In this document: positions 40,835 through 43,972 of the stretch, one piece after another
Layout: each line of letters starts with the position of its first letter
Numbering within the stretch: position 1 is the stretch's first letter
Assembly (NCBI RefSeq): GCF_901873365.1
Contig: NZ_CABFLM010000045.1
Span: forward strand, 1 to 43,972
Source of the DNA: an uncultured Aggregatibacter sp.
Lineage (GTDB): Bacteria; Pseudomonadota; Gammaproteobacteria; Enterobacterales; Pasteurellaceae
DNA: 43,972 bases
Reading direction: 5' to 3'
Translations under genes and position numbers: made by a program
The notes under the pieces: generated by a model
Database searches by the model: none
What the model was told of the DNA's origin: nothing
What the model saw: only the letters and a program-made list of their open reading frames with translations

Positions 40835-41413
40835 ATGAATATTTTATTACTAGACGGTGGAAAAGAGTTTGGTCATTCGCATGGTGAGTTGAACCATACG
40901 CTTCACAAAAAAGCGAAAGAAGTTTTGACCGCACTTGGACACAATGTAAAAGAAACTGTGATTGATGCCGGCTATGATGTTGAAGCCGAAGTCGAAAAAT
41001 TTGTTTGGATGGATGCCGTGATTTGGCAGATGCCGGGTTGGTGGATGCACGAACCTTGGACAGTGAAAAAATACATAGACGAAGTATTAACTGGTGGGCA
41101 CGGCAAGCTTTACCACAGTGACGGCCGTCATCGTGTCAATCCAACCGAAGGCTACGGCACAGGTGGTTTGTTGCAAGGCAAAAAACACATGCTCTCACTT
41201 ACTTGGAATGCCCCGATTGAAGCCTTCACTCGCGAAGGCGATTTCTTCGAAGGAAAAGGCGTAGATGCGTTATACATGCACTTCCACAAACTCAACGAGT
41301 TCATTGGCTTGACCCGTCTGCCAACATTCTTATGTAACGACGTGATTAAAAATCCACAAGTAGAACAATACTTAGCAGACTACCAAGCACACTTGGAAAA
41401 AGTATTCGGATAA
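40835..41413 (+). CDS. mdaB: NAD(P)H quinone oxidoreductase, MdaB family
   Basis: A flavodoxin-fold quinone reductase that protects against quinone and oxidative stress. The 192-aa protein has the FAD-binding start MNILLLDGGKEFGHSHGELNHTL, the WQMPGWWMHEPWTVKKYIDEV active-site strand, GKKHMLSLTWNAP and the C-terminal helix. I start at 40835, where AGGAGC precedes the ATG at good spacing; an upstream in-frame ATG at 40793 has no ribosome site. A terminator follows 20 bases after the stop. Modulator of drug activity B is the usual name for the family. Confidence 0.94.
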   Translation: MNILLLDGGKEFGHSHGELNHTLHKKAKEVLTALGHNVKETVIDAGYDVEAEVEKFVWMDAVIWQMPGWWMHEPWTVKKYIDEVLTGGHGKLYHSDGRHRVNPTEGYGTGGLLQGKKHMLSLTWNAPIEAFTREGDFFEGKGVDALYMHFHKLNEFIGLTRLPTFLCNDVIKNPQVEQYLADYQAHLEKVFG

Positions 41414-41432
41414 TTACTAAATATTAGTTTAG

Positions 41433-41460
41433 AAGGTGAGCATTTTTGCTCACCTTTTTT
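41433..41460 (+). terminator. Terminator of mdaB
   Basis: AAGGTGAGCA pairs with TGCTCACCTT across a short T loop, followed by six Ts. Confidence 0.92.
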
Positions 41461-41465
41461 ATTTC

Positions 41466-41542
41466 GTTCGTAGCGTGCATCTTGATGCACGACCAAATTA
41501 TGCACGGAACGTTATTTGACTCTTTCGGGCATTCATGATTTC
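41466..41542. repeat. Structured intergenic repeat, partial copy C
   Basis: CGTAGCGTGCATCTTGATGC and the following ~55 bases (ACGACC..TGCACGGAACGTTATTTGACTCTTTCGGGCATTCA) match the 3' part of the long repeat at 17244-17314 and 43795-43860. It lacks the 5' module and the closing hairpin, so it looks like a truncated copy between mdaB and glxA. Confidence 0.8.
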
Positions 41543-41575
41543 TGAAAATCTGACCGCACTTTAAAATAAAAAGAT

Positions 41576-42529
41576 CTAAACATCCTCAATTTGAAACTGC
41601 TTACGCCAGCGATTCGGTGAAATCTTATGTTTCTTCAAGAAGTGCTGACGCAAGGCGGTATCGCTATGAAATCCACTTTGTTCTGCAATATCAGTAATAG
41701 ATAAATCTGTGCTTTCCAAAAGTTCTCTTGCGCGCTGTAGCCTTGCTTCAATTAACCATTGATTTAATGACATTCCGGTTGCTTTGCGAAAATGTCGGGT
41801 GAAAGTGCTACGGCTCATTGACAAACGTTCTGCAAGACTATCAGTCGAATGAAGTGCGGTCAGATTTTCATTTAAATAAGCAAGCAATGCATTGATATTA
41901 TCATTAGGTGTGGAACGAGAAATAGGACGTTCGATAAATTGTGCTTGTCCGCCTTCACGATGAGGGGGGATAACCAGTATTCGGGCAATATGATTGGCAA
42001 TTTTCACACCATATAATTTACGGACAATAGAAAGGCAACAATCCATGGAAGCTGCCGTTCCTGCGGAGGTAATCAGTCGATCTTGTTCCAAATAAATAGG
42101 ATTTAGATCCCATTTCACCTGCGGAAAACGATTCGTAAAATCACTATCTCCCAGCCAATGAGTGGTTGCTTTTTTGCCGTTAAGTAGGCCACTGCACGCT
42201 AACACATAGGCGCCATAACATAAACCCACCACTGTCGCACCACGTTGATACGCTTGCCGTAACGCTGTTAATAAAGCCTCAGACGGCATCACTTGAGTAT
42301 TATGCCATCCAGTCATCACAACAATATCGGCATTCTCTAACCATTCTAAACCACCATCTAAATGTATGTGAAATAGCGAGTTTGTCAGGTTGTTCGAATC
42401 GCTAACGATTTTACAGTCAAATAACGGCTTGCCGTTTAAATCCGACATAGAAAAAACGGAATATGCCATCGCAAAATGAATGGGCATCATTTGTTCATAC
42501 ACAATCAAAGCAACTGTGGGTGTATTCAT
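41576..42529 (-). CDS. GlxA-type transcriptional regulator (DJ-1/PfpI plus AraC domains)
   Basis: A 317-aa regulator: a DJ-1/PfpI-like domain (residues 1 to about 190; VVMTGWHNTQV, VVGLCYGAYVLACSGLLNGK with the nucleophile-elbow Cys in GLCYGA, TSAGTAASMDCCL) and a C-terminal AraC helix-turn-helix pair (SLAERLSMSRSTFTRHFRKA and ITDIAEQSGFHSDTALRQHF). Such proteins usually sense amides or small metabolites. AGGAGAA before the ATG fixes the start. It is divergent from the exported hydrolase gene, the likely target. An 11-of-12 match to the Neisseria uptake word lies inside (42278-42289). Confidence 0.92.
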   Translation of the reverse strand: MNTPTVALIVYEQMMPIHFAMAYSVFSMSDLNGKPLFDCKIVSDSNNLTNSLFHIHLDGGLEWLENADIVVMTGWHNTQVMPSEALLTALRQAYQRGATVVGLCYGAYVLACSGLLNGKKATTHWLGDSDFTNRFPQVKWDLNPIYLEQDRLITSAGTAASMDCCLSIVRKLYGVKIANHIARILVIPPHREGGQAQFIERPISRSTPNDNINALLAYLNENLTALHSTDSLAERLSMSRSTFTRHFRKATGMSLNQWLIEARLQRARELLESTDLSITDIAEQSGFHSDTALRQHFLKKHKISPNRWRKQFQIEDV

Positions 42530-42669
42530 TTTATTCTCCTACTTTGATATGAGCATAACACAAAAATGACCCGATTATTACGTTTATTGATTTTTTATTC
42601 ATTTTTACGCAATCTTGTTCTCACTATAATATGTTTATTCATTCAATAACGTATAGAAAAGGAAAAACA

Positions 42670-43542
42670 ATGAACTTAAAAACCTTAATTAGCACTACAG
42701 CATTGGCTATTAGCGCAAATACTTTCGCCGTAGATCTTGCCTCTAAAAACACTGATAGCTACCAACATATCCGCAATGCCACTGGTCGCCTGAACTACGC
42801 AGGGAAAACTTTTTTAATTGATCCGATGCTTGCTGAAAAAGGACGTTATGCAGGTTTTGAAGGGACATTAAATAGCCATTTGCGTAATCCACTTGTGGAA
42901 TTGCCGATGAAAGCAGAAGATACTTTTAAAGATGTTGATGCCATTATTTTAACTCATACACATGAAGATCATTGGGATGAGGTTGCACAAAAAATTTTAC
43001 CTAAATCCATCAAAATTTTTGTGCAACATGAACGGGATGGCGACTTACTCAAAGCGCAAGGTTTTACTAACATAACCAGTTTATCGCTAGAAAAACCGGT
43101 GGAGTTCGAAGGTATTATTTTAAATAAAACCGGCGGTTCTCACGGCACAACGGAAATGTACGCTGTACCACAATTAGCTGAGATTTTAGATGAGGCGATG
43201 GGAGTAACATTCCAAGCGAAAGGTCATCCAACGGTGTACTTGGTTGGTGACACAGTTTGGACTGCCGAAGTAAACAAAGCCATTAATCGTTATAAACCTG
43301 ATGTAATGATTATGAACACCGGTGATGCGCGTACCTTAGCTTTTCCGAATGACGGCATTATTATGGGGTTACAAGATGTTGCTCATGCTCGTAACATGCT
43401 ACCGAATACAAAACTTATCACAGTGCACATGGATGCGGTAAACCATATGTCTGTTTACCGTAAGGATTTACGCCAATTTGTCCAAGCAAACAAGCTTGAA
43501 AATGTAGCAATTCCAGAAGATGGTGAAACAGTGAAGTTTTAA
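42670..43542 (+). CDS. Exported metallo-beta-lactamase-fold hydrolase
   Basis: A 290-aa MBL-fold protein with a signal peptide of about 20 residues (MNLKTLISTTALAISANTFA). Zinc ligands are visible as LTHTHEDHWDE (HxHxDH), GGSHGT, VGDTVW (Asp) and ITVHMDAVNH (His). The protein is of the UlaG/lactonase-like type rather than a true beta-lactamase; the substrate is unknown. I start at 42670 where AAGGAAAAAC precedes ATG; a longer frame from 42631 lacks a ribosome site and would hide the signal peptide. It is divergent from a GlxA-type regulator. Confidence 0.85.
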   Translation: MNLKTLISTTALAISANTFAVDLASKNTDSYQHIRNATGRLNYAGKTFLIDPMLAEKGRYAGFEGTLNSHLRNPLVELPMKAEDTFKDVDAIILTHTHEDHWDEVAQKILPKSIKIFVQHERDGDLLKAQGFTNITSLSLEKPVEFEGIILNKTGGSHGTTEMYAVPQLAEILDEAMGVTFQAKGHPTVYLVGDTVWTAEVNKAINRYKPDVMIMNTGDARTLAFPNDGIIMGLQDVAHARNMLPNTKLITVHMDAVNHMSVYRKDLRQFVQANKLENVAIPEDGETVKF

Positions 43543-43611
43543 AAATAAGCGGTTGAGTTCTTAAGATAATTCACAAAAAATACCTAAAAATTTAACCGCA
43601 CTTCGTTATAT

Positions 43612-43643
43612 AAAAGCCGTCTGAATTTTCAGACGGCCTTTGA
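43612..43643. terminator. Terminator built from an inverted Neisseria-type DNA uptake sequence
   Basis: GCCGTCTGAA (43616-43625) and TTCAGACGGC (43628-43637) make a perfect 10-bp stem with flanking AAAA/TTT. The minus strand gives the full 12-base AGGCCGTCTGAA, the AG-DUS of Neisseria. A Pasteurellaceae USS (ACCGCACTT) lies about 15 bases upstream. Confidence 0.9.
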
Positions 43644-43644
43644 T

Positions 43645-43886
43645 TATAGCCAGGCAAAGTCAGGCTATAAAAACCATACGCTATGCGTATGGAGACAAAT
43701 AGCTTAAGCGATGAACAGAAAAAAATCCTCGCTATATAATGAACAAGGCTGACAACCAAAATTCAACATATAGGAGGATTATTTACCCCTCGTAGCGTGC
43801 ATCTTGAGGCACGACCGAATCACGCACGGAACGTTATTTAACCCTTTCGGGCATTCACGATTTCGTGCAACAAGTTGCACGCTACA
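43645..43886. repeat. Long structured intergenic repeat, copy B
   Basis: It begins TATAGCC..GGCTATA, then CCATACGCTATGCGTATGG, AATAGCTTAAGCGATGAACA, AATCCTCGCTATATAATGAA and CATATAGGAGGATTATTT, nearly identical to copy A, and continues with CGTAGCGTGCATCTTGAGGC, GGGCATTCACGATTTCGTGC and the closing hairpin CGTGCAACAAGTTGCACG. It fills most of the gene-free tail 43543-43972; the final ~85 bases are A+T rich with nothing recognisable. Confidence 0.88.
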
Positions 43887-43972
43887 ATTCTTGCTACACT
43901 TGTAAAAGCATAAGATTCGAAACCTAATTAATTTTGTATAGTTTGAAAGTTTTTTTTAAGTTTATATATAAG

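Overview
The window reads as chromosomal DNA of a Pasteurellaceae bacterium, most likely Aggregatibacter or a close Haemophilus relative. The 9-base Haemophilus-type DNA uptake sequence (USS) AAGTGCGGT, or its complement ACCGCACTT, recurs dozens of times in genes and between them. The gene blocks are typical of the family: trpEG-tautomerase-trpD-trpCF, moaACDE behind a molybdenum-cofactor riboswitch, sspAB, a P2-type porin, metC|pgsA, csdAE, pntAB, HI0077-tesB, cydDC-trxB-cnoX. The exact species is not certain from sequence alone.

Layout. 1-2028 is an accessory strip: an acidic orphan protein, an 83%-identical remnant of the trpF 3' end cut off by an IS1016 copy (perfect 18-bp ends, frameshifted transposase), and an orphan membrane protein. 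2029-7260 is the tryptophan operon on the minus strand, with a TrpR operator lying on the trpE promoter and a MITE-like inverted repeat inside the operon. 7385-8616 is yfaE-ybhK, then the divergent Moco riboswitch and moaACDE (8852-11242), then sspAB. 12653-16802 is an Afu/Fbp-type ABC importer. 17037-18684 holds a repeat element and a decayed enterobactin-type TonB receptor. 19685-25954 carries the porin, metC, pgsA and a four-gene operon (fructokinase, secreted nuclease, csdA, csdE). 26044-28196 is tyrS and sfsA, with a Fur-controlled small RNA between them. 28496-38996 is pntAB, a ferritin-like protein, tesB, the 4.5S RNA gene, cydCD, trxB and cnoX. 39187-43542 is accessory again: an AAA+/DUF4143 ATPase, mdaB, and a divergent GlxA-type regulator and exported metallo-hydrolase pair. 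The window ends in a second copy of the long repeat.

How it fits together. Most genes are housekeeping. Tryptophan synthesis from chorismate to indole-glycerol phosphate is in one operon without trpBA. MoaACDE make molybdopterin, and the riboswitch would shut them off when the cofactor is plentiful. CydDC, TrxB and CnoX form a thiol and protein-redox block. Iron themes recur: Fur boxes on the small RNA, a dead siderophore receptor and an Fbp/Afu-family importer.

Most worth follow-up: (1) the minus-strand Fur-regulated sRNA at about 27330-27395, with a consensus promoter, two Fur-like boxes and a C-rich terminator loop; (2) a family of structured intergenic repeats (17037-17340, 41466-41542, 43645-43886) whose hairpins show compensatory changes; (3) a Neisseria-type DNA uptake sequence forming the terminator of the metallo-hydrolase gene, with a near match in the adjacent regulator, suggesting cross-family transfer; (4) the diverged trpF remnant beside IS1016. 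No tRNA, CRISPR array, phage or replication origin was seen.
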